Shown: in pieces, positions 36,721 through 45,820 of the stretch
Numbering within the stretch: the first letter of the stretch is position 1
Layout of the letters: each line of letters starts with the position of its first letter
Origin: Polyangiaceae bacterium
GTDB lineage: Bacteria; Myxococcota_A; Polyangia; Polyangiales; Polyangiaceae
Assembly: GCA_041389725.1 (NCBI GenBank)
Contig: JAWKRG010000003.1
Location: 186,001 to 250,000, forward strand
Direction of reading: 5' to 3'
Length of the DNA stretch: 64,000 nucleotides
The notes under the pieces: model-generated
Seen by the model: the letters and a program-made list of their open reading frames with translations, nothing else
What the model was told of the DNA's origin: nothing
The model's database searches: none
Position numbers and translations under genes: made by a program

Positions 36721-39690
36721 ATGCGCTCACGAAACACCCTCGCCGCCCTTGGAATCAGCTGTCTCTTCGTTGCCTGCGGCGATGGAGAAAGTGCGGACGT
36801 GCCGCAGCCGGGAGATCCGGGCGTGTTCGAGTCGGACTCGCCTGGGAGTCCGGGATACGGTGGGCCCACTGGGTATGGGGGCTCTTCCGGTGCCGCGGGC
36901 GCTGGCAGCGGGGGCACGGGCGCAACGAATGCGGGAGGCAGCGATCCTGGGAAGACCATCGCCGAGGCCGACGTGATCCAGATCGAGAACGACCGGCTGT
37001 ACGCCCTCTCGCGCTACTCCGGATTGACCGTGGTCGACGTCGCCAACCCGGACGCGATGAAGGTGCTGGGTACCCTCCGACTCGAAGGCACGCCCTTCGA
37101 GATGTACGTGAAGGACGGCGTCGTGCACGCGATGTACTCGTCTTGGCCGGTGTACGGCGGCTCGGGCGTCGACGCCAGCTACCAACAGACGAGCGGAATC
37201 GTGACGCTGAACGCGAAGAACCCGTCGGCGATCGAGAAGCTGAGCGAGTTTCAAGTCCCTGGAGAGATCAGTGACTCGCGTCGTGTCGACGACCTGCTCT
37301 ACGTCGTGAGCTACGAGAACGGCTACTGCTACAACTGCCGCGAGACGGAGAGCACCACTGTCATATCTCTGGACGTGAGCAAGCCCAGCCAGGTGGTGAA
37401 GGTGGACGAACTCGCCTACTCCGCGCCGAACAAGACCTACAGTTGGGGCAAACGCAGCGTGATACTGAACCAGGACCGCATCTACATCGCGGGCCGGGAA
37501 TGGGGCGGTGCAGAGGGGTCGACGATTCAGATCGTCGACATCACGGACTCGACGGGCAAGCTGGCTGCCGGCGCCTCCGTCGAGGCCGCGGGCATGATCG
37601 AGAGCCGCTGGCAGTTGGACGAGAAGGACGGCTACTTGCGCGTGATTTCCCAGCCGGGCAGCTGGGGCGTGGGCAACCAACCGCGCATGAACACCTTCAA
37701 GGTGGAGTCTGCATACAAGGTCACGAAAGTGGCGGACGTGGCCATGGTGCTGCCGGAGCCAGAGCGCCTGCGCAGCGTGCGCTTCGACGGCAACCGAGCC
37801 TACGCCATCACCTTCCTGCAGACGGATCCCCTCTTCGTGCTGGACTTCAGTGATCCCTTGGCGCCCAAGCAGTTGGGCGAGCTCGAGATCCCGGGCTGGG
37901 TGTATCACATGGAGCCGCGCGGCAACCGACTCTTGGCGCTGGGCTTCGATCAAGGCAACTCAGATGGTTCCCTGAACGTGTCCATGTTCGACGTAGCGGA
38001 CATGACCAAGCCCACGATGCTGAGCCGCGTACACTTCGGTGGCAACGGCTGGGGTGACTTCGCGGAGGATCAGGATCGCATTCACAAGGCCTTCGCCATT
38101 TACGACGCGTTGGGTCTCATCTTCGTGCCCTACAGCGGGCATAGCTATACGTCCGACTACTACTGTGGAAAGTGGGAGAGCGGGGTACAGATTGTCAGCT
38201 TCGACGACAAGGGGTTGAAGAAGCGGGGCAGCGTGGACGCGCTGGGACAGGCCCGACGCGCGCTGCTCCACAAGAGCCGACTCTTGACCATGAGCGACGT
38301 CTCGGTGGAGTCCTTCGACGTGACCGACGTGGACGCGCCGAAGCGCAAGGACGAAGTGCGGCTCGCCAGCATCGTGGGCAAGACACTGGTCGTCGGCCAA
38401 CGCGTGGTGCGCCTCAGCGCCCACTACTGGAGCGCGGAGACGGCGCTGGACATCACCACCCTGCCTGGCGCTGGCATGGCGGAGCCCCTCGGGACAGTGC
38501 GGTTGGACGACGTGTTCGGGTCCGAACAGAATTGTGCGTACGGGGGCTACTACTACGGCTCTGGCGCATACGGCCTGCACTCGGATGGCACGCTCTTGTA
38601 CGTCCTGCGCTTCGGGGATGCGCCGGCAGTAGCCGCCATCGACATCTCCGGGGACGCCCCGCAGGTCCAAAGCGTCATCAAGCTGCCTGCTGGGCAGGGC
38701 ACCGCGGGCTACTCGGACTACGGCTACGGCTACGGCAGCGACGTCGTGGACACGGGCGAGCGCTGGGCGGCTTTGGGCAAGAAGCTCGCCGTCTTCAGCA
38801 GCGAGCCCGATGGTCAGCAAGTGCGCGGTTTCGTGGACGTCGTGGATTTCTCCGACGCGAAGAACCCAAAGCTGCACCGCGTTACGCTGCCTCCCAGCGA
38901 CGGCTTCACCAGCCTGCACACGGCAGGATCGAAAGTGGTGCTCAGCCGCTGGGCACCGTCGCCCACCACGCCCGGCAAGGTTCGCTTCTACGCGGAGCGC
39001 ATAGAGACCGCGGGCAGCGCGCCCAGTCGCCTCTCCCCCATCAACGTTCCGGGCGCCGTGTTCGACGTGGACGACAGCGCGAAGGCGCTTCTGACTCTGG
39101 ACTTCACCCGCATCGAGCACAAGCTCCCCTATCCCGAGTGCGTTTCCAAGTACGGCTACGGTGCAGTCGTTTGGGACGAGGGCAGCTACGGCTACGCCAA
39201 GGACGACCTCGTGAAGTGCGTTCAGATGAACCGCACCCTCAAGCACGTCTCCCTGGGCAGCATCGCGGTGCAGAACTCGGCCAAGGCGTTTCCCACGAAT
39301 CTCCTGGTGTACGACACGGCGCTGGGCACGGATCGCGTGTTCGCCGGGGCCTACGTCCAGACCGCGGGCAACTACTACAGTGGCTCGGGCTATGCGCTAG
39401 TGACGATCTCGGGTCTGCAGACCGGTACGATCGAGATCGCCCAGACCGAGCTGAATTCGAAGGCCGGCTACTTCTACGCGAGCCAGCTACTGGCCAAGGG
39501 GCAGGACCTCTACGTCGTGGGCGAGTACCCCGCCCAACTGTTTCACCTGGATGCGTCCAATGCAGCGGCGCCCAAGCTGAGCCCACCCGTCGACCTGGGC
39601 AACCAGTCCGTGCAGCACGTCACTCTGCACGAGAACAAAGCCCTGTGCTCCCACGGCGAGTACGGCGCCAGCTGGGTTGCGCTACCCTGA
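36721..39690 (+). CDS. Large beta-propeller lipoprotein (PF09826-like)
   Basis: 989 residues from ATG 36721, chosen for GGAGGAG 6 nt upstream and the signal peptide MRSRNTLAALGISCLFVAC (lipobox FVAC). A Gly/Tyr linker (GYGGPTGYGGSSGAAGAG) precedes a long beta-propeller region of the secreted C-terminal-propeller family: IQIENDRLYALSRYSGLTVV, KVLGTLRLEGTPFEMYVKDG, VYHMEPRGNRLLALGFD. Tyr/Gly-rich insertions such as DYGYGYGSD and GGYYYGSGAYG occur in loops. The length allows two propellers. A strong sigma-54-type promoter lies directly upstream, suggesting expression under an enhancer-binding protein, as common for myxobacterial developmental or starvation genes. Confidence 0.88.
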   Translation: MRSRNTLAALGISCLFVACGDGESADVPQPGDPGVFESDSPGSPGYGGPTGYGGSSGAAGAGSGGTGATNAGGSDPGKTIAEADVIQIENDRLYALSRYSGLTVVDVANPDAMKVLGTLRLEGTPFEMYVKDGVVHAMYSSWPVYGGSGVDASYQQTSGIVTLNAKNPSAIEKLSEFQVPGEISDSRRVDDLLYVVSYENGYCYNCRETESTTVISLDVSKPSQVVKVDELAYSAPNKTYSWGKRSVILNQDRIYIAGREWGGAEGSTIQIVDITDSTGKLAAGASVEAAGMIESRWQLDEKDGYLRVISQPGSWGVGNQPRMNTFKVESAYKVTKVADVAMVLPEPERLRSVRFDGNRAYAITFLQTDPLFVLDFSDPLAPKQLGELEIPGWVYHMEPRGNRLLALGFDQGNSDGSLNVSMFDVADMTKPTMLSRVHFGGNGWGDFAEDQDRIHKAFAIYDALGLIFVPYSGHSYTSDYYCGKWESGVQIVSFDDKGLKKRGSVDALGQARRALLHKSRLLTMSDVSVESFDVTDVDAPKRKDEVRLASIVGKTLVVGQRVVRLSAHYWSAETALDITTLPGAGMAEPLGTVRLDDVFGSEQNCAYGGYYYGSGAYGLHSDGTLLYVLRFGDAPAVAAIDISGDAPQVQSVIKLPAGQGTAGYSDYGYGYGSDVVDTGERWAALGKKLAVFSSEPDGQQVRGFVDVVDFSDAKNPKLHRVTLPPSDGFTSLHTAGSKVVLSRWAPSPTTPGKVRFYAERIETAGSAPSRLSPINVPGAVFDVDDSAKALLTLDFTRIEHKLPYPECVSKYGYGAVVWDEGSYGYAKDDLVKCVQMNRTLKHVSLGSIAVQNSAKAFPTNLLVYDTALGTDRVFAGAYVQTAGNYYSGSGYALVTISGLQTGTIEIAQTELNSKAGYFYASQLLAKGQDLYVVGEYPAQLFHLDASNAAAPKLSPPVDLGNQSVQHVTLHENKALCSHGEYGASWVALP

Positions 39691-39710
39691 GGCCGCACGC
39701 TGGCGGCCTC
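39689..39710. terminator. Hairpin overlapping the stop codon, convergent genes
   Basis: Perfect 8-bp stem GAGGCCGC/GCGGCCTC with a 6-nt loop, beginning within the TGA of the propeller gene and lying 39 bp before the convergent zinc-ribbon gene's stop (39749). No T-tract. Confidence 0.5.
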
Positions 39711-39748
39711 GGCCATGCGCGAATCGTGGCTCGCGTGCTAGCCAGCGC

Positions 39749-40453
39749 CTAGCGGTCGGGGTCATCCGCGTTCGAGAACCCGACGCAGCCTCGGAACTTC
39801 ACGTCTGCGTCGAAGCTGCCCGCACCATCGCGACACTCGAGACGGGCCGAACCCTCTCGGGCGGTGATGTCATTCCTCGACGCGTCGGTGTCCCGAACCT
39901 TCACTTCGAAAGTCTTGCACTTGGCGGGGTCGAGCCTCGTCTCGTTGCAGTCGTAGTCGTGGCAGGTGGTCGGATCCGAGACGTAGACCGCCCACTGGTC
40001 GCCACTCCGCACCAGGCGCAGCCCACCCTTCCAGCCCATGGTTCCGGGCTTGAACTCGACGAGTTCGGGCATGACCCACACCCCGAAGAAGTCGTCCACC
40101 TGTCCCGACACGCACTTGTTCACGGCGAGGGTGAAGTCACCGTACGTGCCCGTTGCGCGGATCTGACCCGTGGCCGTCCCGCGCTGGTCGCGCGTGGAGT
40201 ACCAAATGATGACCGGAATGATGATTCCAGCAGCGAGGAGCGCCAGCAGCAGTTCCTTCTTGGCACCGCGCATCTGCACCGGGCCGCTGAGATCGATCTG
40301 GCACCCGGTGCAGTGCGTTCGGTCGGGATGGTTCAGCGTTCCGCAGGCTGCGCACCGCTTGCGACTGCGCGGTCGTAGGAACAGCTTGCACTGCACGCAG
40401 TGGGTGACGACGTCATCGTTCTCGTGACCGCACTGTTTGCAGACGAAAGCCAC
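39749..40453 (-). CDS. Double zinc-ribbon, single-pass membrane protein
   Basis: 234 residues from GTG 40453, which starts directly at VAFVCKQCGHENDD; the frame extends to 40480 but the extra residues are not conserved-looking. Two zinc ribbons follow one another: CKQCGHENDDVVTHCVQC and CAACGTLNHPDRTHCTGC. Next are a membrane helix (LLLALLAAGIIIPVIIWY, about 71-88) and an exported domain with several Cys (TTCHDYDCNETRLDPAKC) and predicted beta structure. The cytoplasmic ribbons plus outer domain suggest a membrane assembly or sensor protein. The function is unknown. Confidence 0.8.
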   Translation of the reverse strand: MAFVCKQCGHENDDVVTHCVQCKLFLRPRSRKRCAACGTLNHPDRTHCTGCQIDLSGPVQMRGAKKELLLALLAAGIIIPVIIWYSTRDQRGTATGQIRATGTYGDFTLAVNKCVSGQVDDFFGVWVMPELVEFKPGTMGWKGGLRLVRSGDQWAVYVSDPTTCHDYDCNETRLDPAKCKTFEVKVRDTDASRNDITAREGSARLECRDGAGSFDADVKFRGCVGFSNADDPDR

Positions 40454-40548
40454 GAACGACAGCCTATCAGCGAGCGCCACGCCCGCGGCGCTCTTTCGCC
40501 GCAGAGCCAGCGCTCTGGGTCACGCGCCCGTCACGGCAAACAGCGCTT

Positions 40549-41391
40549 CTAGTCCGTCCTCGCCAGTATGCCCGTAGCCTCAGCGCCGAGGACCCGCCCG
40601 CTCTTCGCATCCGCGACCCACACCACAGCAGCGCTCTGCTGCGCGTCCACGGTTCTCGGAAGCTGCGGCTCGAGCACGATCGTCGCGGGAACCGAGGTGC
40701 GCTCGCCCACCAGCGCGCGCACCACGTTGGCGTGGCTCAGAGTGCGTCCGCGGTTCTCGCCGCGCGTTACGCGTACGTCGCGCGCGCCTTGCACGACGGC
40801 CAATTGCACGACGACGTCCGTGGCGGGCCCCGTCACTGTGACCTCGTAGCTCCGGCCGTTGCGCGCGCTCACTTTCAGGGCGTGGCTCATGGGCGCGGCC
40901 AAGGCGCGCTCGATGGCAGCGTCCGCGTCGCCCTCACTGGACCCGAGCATCTGGTCGCTGCCGTTCACCACCATCTGCGGCGTGTACACGCCGCTGCCAA
41001 GCCGGCGCGCGTAGCTGCGCTGGCGCTCGGAGTAGCTGGCATCACTGAAGGGATCGGCCCAGCCGATGTAGTTCCAGTAGTCCACGTGAAAGGAGAGCGC
41101 GAACACCCGGGTCTCGTGCTTCCGGGCCGCAGCGGCGATGCGCGCGAGATTCTCGTCGGCGGCTGGACAGCTCGAACAACCCTCGCTGGTGAAGAGCTCC
41201 ACCACCGCCGCCGGTGCGCCCGCCGCCGCTGCGCCAGCGCCGACCGTCGAGGGCGACTCGGGGGTGAGCGCCGGAGCCGACTGCAGCTCGGTGGGTCGCC
41301 GTTCCTCTCGGCGAGAGCAGGCCCCAAGCGCGATGGGCAAGGCAAGCAGCAGCGGAAAAAGCGGGCGCACCCCATGCCTATGCCGCAGCAT
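40549..41391 (-). CDS. DUF1223-family thioredoxin-like lipoprotein
   Basis: 280 residues. The signal peptide ends in lipobox LGAC (residue about 24). After an Ala/Pro linker the domain starts with the DUF1223 hallmark VVELFTSEGCSSCPAADENL (CxxC, thioredoxin-like) and continues LSFHVDYWNYIGWADPF, SGVYTPQMVVNGS and a C-terminal beta sandwich. Family members are exported and resemble thioredoxins with a CxxC; a redox or metal-handling role is plausible but unproven. A 31-codon reading frame lies just upstream on the same strand, between this gene and the acyl-CoA dehydrogenase. Confidence 0.88.
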   Translation of the reverse strand: MLRHRHGVRPLFPLLLALPIALGACSRREERRPTELQSAPALTPESPSTVGAGAAAAGAPAAVVELFTSEGCSSCPAADENLARIAAAARKHETRVFALSFHVDYWNYIGWADPFSDASYSERQRSYARRLGSGVYTPQMVVNGSDQMLGSSEGDADAAIERALAAPMSHALKVSARNGRSYEVTVTGPATDVVVQLAVVQGARDVRVTRGENRGRTLSHANVVRALVGERTSVPATIVLEPQLPRTVDAQQSAAVVWVADAKSGRVLGAEATGILARTD

Positions 41392-41492
41392 CCGCGGCGG
41401 TTACGGCAAGTCGACCCACTGCGTCGCGCGCGCGTCCGCGCGGACGAGGACCATCGCCGCCGCGGCGACTCCCACCCCCAGATTGATGCGGT

Positions 41493-42701
41493 TCACGAGT
41501 ACTTCTTCAGCTCTAGCCGCGCGACCATGCCGCGGTGCACCTCGTCGGGTCCGTCGGCAATGCGCAAAGCGCGCGCCATGATCATGAGTCGGCTGAGCTC
41601 TGGGTCGGACATGCCTTCGCCACCATGGATCTGAATGGCAGCATCCGTCACTTGCTGCAACACGTTCGGCGCAACGACCTTGATCGCGGAAATGTCCACC
41701 AGCGCACCGAAGGTCCCCGTCGTGTCGAGTGCCCATGCGGCCTTCAGCGTGAGCAGGCGCGCCTGGTCGATGGCCATGCGCGCGTTGGCAATGATGTCGC
41801 GATTGCCGCTGAGTTCCGACAAGCGCTTGCCGAAGGCCACACGCCCCACGGCGCGTTGACACAGTCGCTCCAAGGCACGCTCCGCGGCGCCAATGGCACG
41901 CATGCAGTGGTGTATGCGACCCGGGCCCAGTCGCCCTTGCGCGATCTCGAACCCGCGCCCAGGACCTGCGATGAAGCTGCTCGCGGGTAGGCGCACGTCG
42001 TCGAACAGGATCTCGGCGTGCCCGTGAGGCTCGTCCAGGTGCCCGAAGACCGGCACCATGCGCAGGATCTTCACGCCCGGAGTGTCCTTGGGCACGAGCA
42101 CCATGGAGTGGCGCTGATGGCGGTCCGCGTTCGGATCCGTCACACCCATGAAGATGAAGAAACCGCAGCGTGGATCGCCCGCGCCGCTGGTCCACCATTT
42201 TTGACCGTTGAGCACGACTTCGTCACCGACGACAGTGGCGGTGGCTTTCATGTTCGTTGCGTCGCTGGAGGCCACCGCTGGCTCCGTCATGCAGAAGGCC
42301 GAACGGATCTCGCCGGAAAGCAGCGGCTTCAACCACTGCTCCTTCTGCTCATCGGAGCCGTACTTGACGAGCACTTCGGCGTTGCCCGTGTCGGGCGCGC
42401 TGCAGTTGAACACCTCCGGCGCGAGGAAGCTGCGGCCCGTCAACTCGGCAACCGGCGCGTAGTCTCGGTTGTCCAGGCCGGCACCCAGATCCGGATCCGG
42501 CAGAAACAGATTCCAGAGTCCCAGCGACTTCGCCTCCGCCTTCAGCTCCTCGAGTACCGGCGGGATCTTCCACGCGCGCCAATCGTCGGTGTGCACCAGT
42601 TGGTCCAGATACGTCTGCTCGCTGGGCAGCACGCGCTCTTTGATGAAACGCTCCACCAGCGTCATGGTCTGGCGCGCTCGCTCGGAGTACTCGAAGTCCA
42701 T
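41493..42701 (-). CDS. Acyl-CoA dehydrogenase (ACAD10/11-like)
   Basis: 402 residues, full length for the FAD-dependent acyl-CoA dehydrogenase family, which makes trans-2-enoyl-CoA in beta-oxidation and passes electrons to ETF. Visible motifs are FCMTEPAVASSDATNM (FAD and substrate binding), GQKWWTSGAGDPRCGFFIFM, VPVFGHLDEPHGHAEI and the C-terminal IHGGEGMSDPELSRL followed by RALRIADGPDEVH, which is characteristic of the ACAD10/11-like subgroup. Cytoplasmic. No other beta-oxidation gene is adjacent, and no ACTGAC dyad is found upstream. Substrate chain length cannot be read from sequence. Confidence 0.95.
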   Translation of the reverse strand: MDFEYSERARQTMTLVERFIKERVLPSEQTYLDQLVHTDDWRAWKIPPVLEELKAEAKSLGLWNLFLPDPDLGAGLDNRDYAPVAELTGRSFLAPEVFNCSAPDTGNAEVLVKYGSDEQKEQWLKPLLSGEIRSAFCMTEPAVASSDATNMKATATVVGDEVVLNGQKWWTSGAGDPRCGFFIFMGVTDPNADRHQRHSMVLVPKDTPGVKILRMVPVFGHLDEPHGHAEILFDDVRLPASSFIAGPGRGFEIAQGRLGPGRIHHCMRAIGAAERALERLCQRAVGRVAFGKRLSELSGNRDIIANARMAIDQARLLTLKAAWALDTTGTFGALVDISAIKVVAPNVLQQVTDAAIQIHGGEGMSDPELSRLMIMARALRIADGPDEVHRGMVARLELKKYS

Positions 42702-42884
42702 GCCCCTGTCCTAACGCGTCACTCCCCGGGCAGCGAGGGCTCAGCGGCGGACGCTCCGGCGCGTCATGGCGACCCTGTCGCAATTCGCGGGAGTAGCGCT
42801 CCGCGCTGCCGCGGGTCGAGACCCAAATCTTCCTGGAACCCGATGCCTGGGAAGCGCGTGGGCCCTGCCAGATCGCAAAGCGCT

Positions 42885-43712
42885 CTAGTCGGCACGGGCC
42901 GAGGTGGCGTTCACGCGGTAGCGCGCTTGGTCCACGTGAAAGTGATCGTGGTGAAGCTTGTCCCAAAAGGGCGTGAGCACGACGGAAAAGACGTCTTCCG
43001 CGAAGGCCCGGCGCGCCACCTTGCGCAGGAATCGAGACTCGGCAGCTTCGGGCTCTTCCTTCAAGCTGCCGAAGTGTCGCTTCACGGTGACCGTTCGGCC
43101 ATCGGCCAACACGACGCCGTAGATGTCGATGGCGTTGGCGTAGCTGTGCTCGCTGCGCAGCGCGAAGCGCGCCATCTTGCGGCACGAGTAGGTGCCCCCC
43201 TGGTTGATGCGTTTGACTTCGCTGCCGAGGACCGCCTTCGCCTCTTCTTGCAGAATGCTTTCGAAACGGGACAGGCCAAGGGCCATCTGACACGTCACGG
43301 TCGGACGCACGTTCCAAGCGATGGCAGCGGGGCCGGCTTCGTAGATCACGACCTGCTCGGCTCCACATTGCGCGCCCGACGGCTGTGTGCGGAGCGGTAG
43401 CTTTGCTGCTTTGAAGCTCACACCCGCTTGGGCCAGCCGCGCCTCACAATCCGCGATCGGCGTAGGCGGTCCGACGACCTCGTCGTCTTCGGGATCCAAG
43501 TTGGCGCGGCCCGGGTCGGGGGGCGGCGGAGGCGGAGTGGCGTCCAGCGGCGCGGCGGCATCGGCGGATGGCGCTTGCAGCGGAACCGGAGTGGGCGCCG
43601 TGGGCGGTGTGTTCGCCATCGTGCGCGTGGGCTGTGCGGCGCGCTCCGTGCCACAAGCCGCCGTGCCGCAGCAGAGCGCGAGGGCAGAAATGAGCGCAGC
43701 TGCGCTTCTCAT
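42885..43712 (-). CDS. Extensin-like (DD-carboxypeptidase-fold) lipoprotein
   Basis: 275 residues from ATG 43712, which overlaps the TGA of the upstream DUF938 gene (ATGA). The signal peptide MRSAAALISALALCCGTAAC has a lipobox-like TAAC. A Pro/Ala-rich linker (about 25-85) leads to the extensin-like C-terminal domain: CEARLAQAGVSFK, LRSEHSYANAIDIYGVVL (SxHxxAxAxD) and LHHDHFHVDQARYR (HxDHxHxD). The His/Asp set matches zinc-binding D-Ala-D-Ala carboxypeptidase-fold enzymes, so cell-wall cleavage or binding is plausible. Why it is coupled to a methyltransferase is unclear. Confidence 0.87.
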   Translation of the reverse strand: MRSAAALISALALCCGTAACGTERAAQPTRTMANTPPTAPTPVPLQAPSADAAAPLDATPPPPPPDPGRANLDPEDDEVVGPPTPIADCEARLAQAGVSFKAAKLPLRTQPSGAQCGAEQVVIYEAGPAAIAWNVRPTVTCQMALGLSRFESILQEEAKAVLGSEVKRINQGGTYSCRKMARFALRSEHSYANAIDIYGVVLADGRTVTVKRHFGSLKEEPEAAESRFLRKVARRAFAEDVFSVVLTPFWDKLHHDHFHVDQARYRVNATSARAD

Positions 43713-44308
43713 GATGGCCCTCGGCGAAACACCAACAAGTGATTGTTGGCGGGCATGGGTAGGATCTGCTCGTTCCGCAGGCCGAAGCTTTCGGCGCATG
43801 CGAACACGTCGTCCACGTCGCGAACGCCCCAGCTGGCGTCGCGCTGTTGAAGCGATCTGTCGAACGCCTCATTGCTTGGTGCGGTGAACTCGCCATGAAA
43901 GCGGTATGGGCCGTAGGTCACGAGCGCCGAGCCTGGCGACAAGATGTGCCCGGCGCCACGCATGAGCCCCACACACGCTTCCCAGGGGGAGATGTGAATC
44001 ATGTTCGCACAGAAGATGGCGTCGGCTCGCTCCACGGGCCAGGCCTCCGCACAAACGTCCAGAGTCTTGGGCTCGAGCACGTTGCTGAGCGCTGCATCCG
44101 CGAGGTGTGCGCGCACGCTTTCCAGGGAAGCGGGGTTGGCGTCCGTGGGTTGGAAGGTGAGCTGCGGTAGCGCGGCAGCGAAGTGCAACACGTGCTCCCC
44201 CGTGCCGCTTGCGATCTCGAGCACGAGGCCCTGCATTGGGAAGATCTGGCGCAGCTGTTCGAGAATCGGATCCCGATTTCGCAGCGCCGCGGGGCTGGAT
44301 TGCTTCAC
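43709..44308 (-). CDS. DUF938-family SAM-dependent methyltransferase
   Basis: 199 residues from GTG 44308 (VKQSSPAALRNRDPILEQL), the usual DUF938 start and length; the open frame continues upstream to 44812 only as a shadow of the divergent gene. SAM motif I is LVLEIASGTGEHVLHFAAAL; other family blocks are FCANMIHISPWEACVGLM, LVTYGPYRFHGEFTAPSNEA and a C-terminal MPANNHLLVFRR. Substrate unknown. First gene of a two-gene unit with the extensin-like lipoprotein; divergent from the lipoprotein at 44426 with a 117-bp gap. Confidence 0.9.
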   Translation of the reverse strand: MKQSSPAALRNRDPILEQLRQIFPMQGLVLEIASGTGEHVLHFAAALPQLTFQPTDANPASLESVRAHLADAALSNVLEPKTLDVCAEAWPVERADAIFCANMIHISPWEACVGLMRGAGHILSPGSALVTYGPYRFHGEFTAPSNEAFDRSLQQRDASWGVRDVDDVFACAESFGLRNEQILPMPANNHLLVFRRGPS

Positions 44309-44425
44309 CCTTTTGGTATAGGGCGCTTCGCCGCCAGACACCACGCCGAGCACTACGAATCTGCTGGAATCCTGCTGCGCACGGAAGAATTCGAGGGTTG
44401 TCTCCCGCTCTGCTACTCTTCGCGC

Positions 44426-45526
44426 ATGCGCTTCGTCGTGATCGCATGTCTGCTCGCCCTGGGCTGCAGCAGCAAGGTCAGCAAGAGCGGGGGCGGCTCG
44501 GGCAGCGGCGGGTCGAGCGGGTCGAGCGGGACGGGGGCGGCCGCGGGCAGCGGGGGCAGCTCGGGCTCGGCCACAGGCGGCAACGCTGGAAGCGACGCGG
44601 GAACGTGTACGGCCGCCGCCTGTAGCGCGGCCCCCCTCACCTCGCCGTCCAATGACACCTTCGCGGATCTGTTGTTTTGGCCGGACAAGAACATCGTGGT
44701 TGCGAGCGGAGCCACCTCGAGCGGCGGCCAGCTCATCGAGTGCGCTCCCGAGGCCGCCAACTGCGGCAGCCCAAAAGCCGGTACGAACGCCTACTCGCAT
44801 CTGGCTGTGCACGGTTCAAAACTCTACGTCGCAGCCGACAATCAGATCGATTCCTACTCCTACACGACGGCTCTGACCTTCGACTCCACGTTGTCGCCAA
44901 AGTTGGTTGGCAACGAAGCCGTCGGTGATCTGGCCGCGGACGACAAATACCTCTATTTCTCCGTCGTGACGCCCACTGGCCCGACGGCAATTCGCCAGTT
45001 CAACCCCAGTAGCGACGCCGTGTACGACTTCAGCCAAACAGAAGACGCGGTGCGCGTCGCCATCGGTTCCAGCAGGCTGTTCTTCACGCGGGACACTGGC
45101 GCGTATGGGTTGATGCTTCCCAAGGTGGACGCTCCAACAGCGGTGCAAGTCGGGCAGCTGGGGTCGACAAGCTCCCTCGCACTCACGGTCGTCAGCGACG
45201 GCAAGCTCTACTTCACGTCGAACGGGCCGGCCAGCAGCACTTTGTTCACCAACAACGGCACCACTCTCAATGGCACCAAGGAACTGATTCAGACCATCCC
45301 CAGCAACATCGCGTGCATGACGCACGACGACCAAGGCAACGTCTTTCTGGGCGGCGCGGATGGCAGCGTCTACCGCGCGGCCGTTCAGCCGGTGAAGCTC
45401 GACAAGCTCGCGATGCTGCCGGACCCGGTGGTCGGCATCGCAATCTCGCAAAAAATGGCGCTGACCGTGGCCACCACTTCCGCACTGTACCGAGTCTCCC
45501 AAGCACATCAGTGCTGCGGGCTCTGA
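44426..45526 (+). CDS. Beta-propeller lipoprotein with Gly/Ser linker
   Basis: 366 residues from ATG 44426, giving the short signal peptide MRFVVIACLLALGC (lipobox ALGC). A Gly/Ser linker (about 20-55) precedes repeated four-stranded units of a propeller: DLLFWPDKNIVVASGATSSG, HLAVHGSKLYVAADNQIDSY, DLAADDKYLYFSVVTPTG, VVSDGKLYFTSNGPAS, DDQGNVFLGGADGSVYR. It ends in a Cys pair CCGL. The pattern resembles DUF5050/WD-like six-bladed propellers. Likely surface-anchored binding protein with no enzymatic motif. No clear promoter is seen in the divergent gap. Confidence 0.83.
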   Translation: MRFVVIACLLALGCSSKVSKSGGGSGSGGSSGSSGTGAAAGSGGSSGSATGGNAGSDAGTCTAAACSAAPLTSPSNDTFADLLFWPDKNIVVASGATSSGGQLIECAPEAANCGSPKAGTNAYSHLAVHGSKLYVAADNQIDSYSYTTALTFDSTLSPKLVGNEAVGDLAADDKYLYFSVVTPTGPTAIRQFNPSSDAVYDFSQTEDAVRVAIGSSRLFFTRDTGAYGLMLPKVDAPTAVQVGQLGSTSSLALTVVSDGKLYFTSNGPASSTLFTNNGTTLNGTKELIQTIPSNIACMTHDDQGNVFLGGADGSVYRAAVQPVKLDKLAMLPDPVVGIAISQKMALTVATTSALYRVSQAHQCCGL

Positions 45527-45754
45527 CGCTGGCGCCGCGCCGGCCTAATCGCAGCCCCAGGGTGGCGCCGCGGTCGCTCCCCGGACGCTAGCGCCGACGC
45601 CGCCGACCGCTCTCGAACGCCGGCGCTGACGCCGACGCCCGTGTCAGTCAGTGGTTCCAGCACCGAAGCCTCGGTGGCTGGCCCCGGCGCCAGGCGCGTA
45701 AACACCTGAAATAACAGAGTATTATTCGGCGCACAGGGAAGACGCTTCGCCGTC

Positions 45755-45797
45755 TTGAGATCCGTCAATTCCGGCGTACACTGACACGCGCGTCAGT
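45755..45797 (+). promoter_or_regulatory. Promoter with overlapping TetR-type operator (dehydratase-like gene)
   Basis: A -35 TTGAGA (45755-45760), a 16-nt spacer and -10 TACACT (45777-45782) are overlapped by the perfect dyad ACTGAC-N6-GTCAGT (45780-45797). This is the same phase as at 12297-12339, and the shared block is CGTACACTGAC-N6-GTCAGT. Further upstream, GTGTCAGTCAGTGG (45641-45654) holds two overlapping GTCAGT half-sites. The ATG at 45821 is 23 bp downstream with GGAGGAA as ribosome-binding site. Confidence 0.7.
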
Positions 45798-45820
45798 AGC
45801 GGCATCCCCGCGGAGGAATC

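Noticed and set aside
42702..42884. 183-bp gap between acyl-CoA dehydrogenase and extensin-like gene
   Set aside because: Short reading frames only; no dyad of the CoA type and no strong hairpin.
45720..45725. TATTAT as an alternative -10 for the dehydratase-like gene
   Set aside because: No suitable -35, and the TTGAGA-N16-TACACT promoter closer to the gene is repeated at the activase gene.
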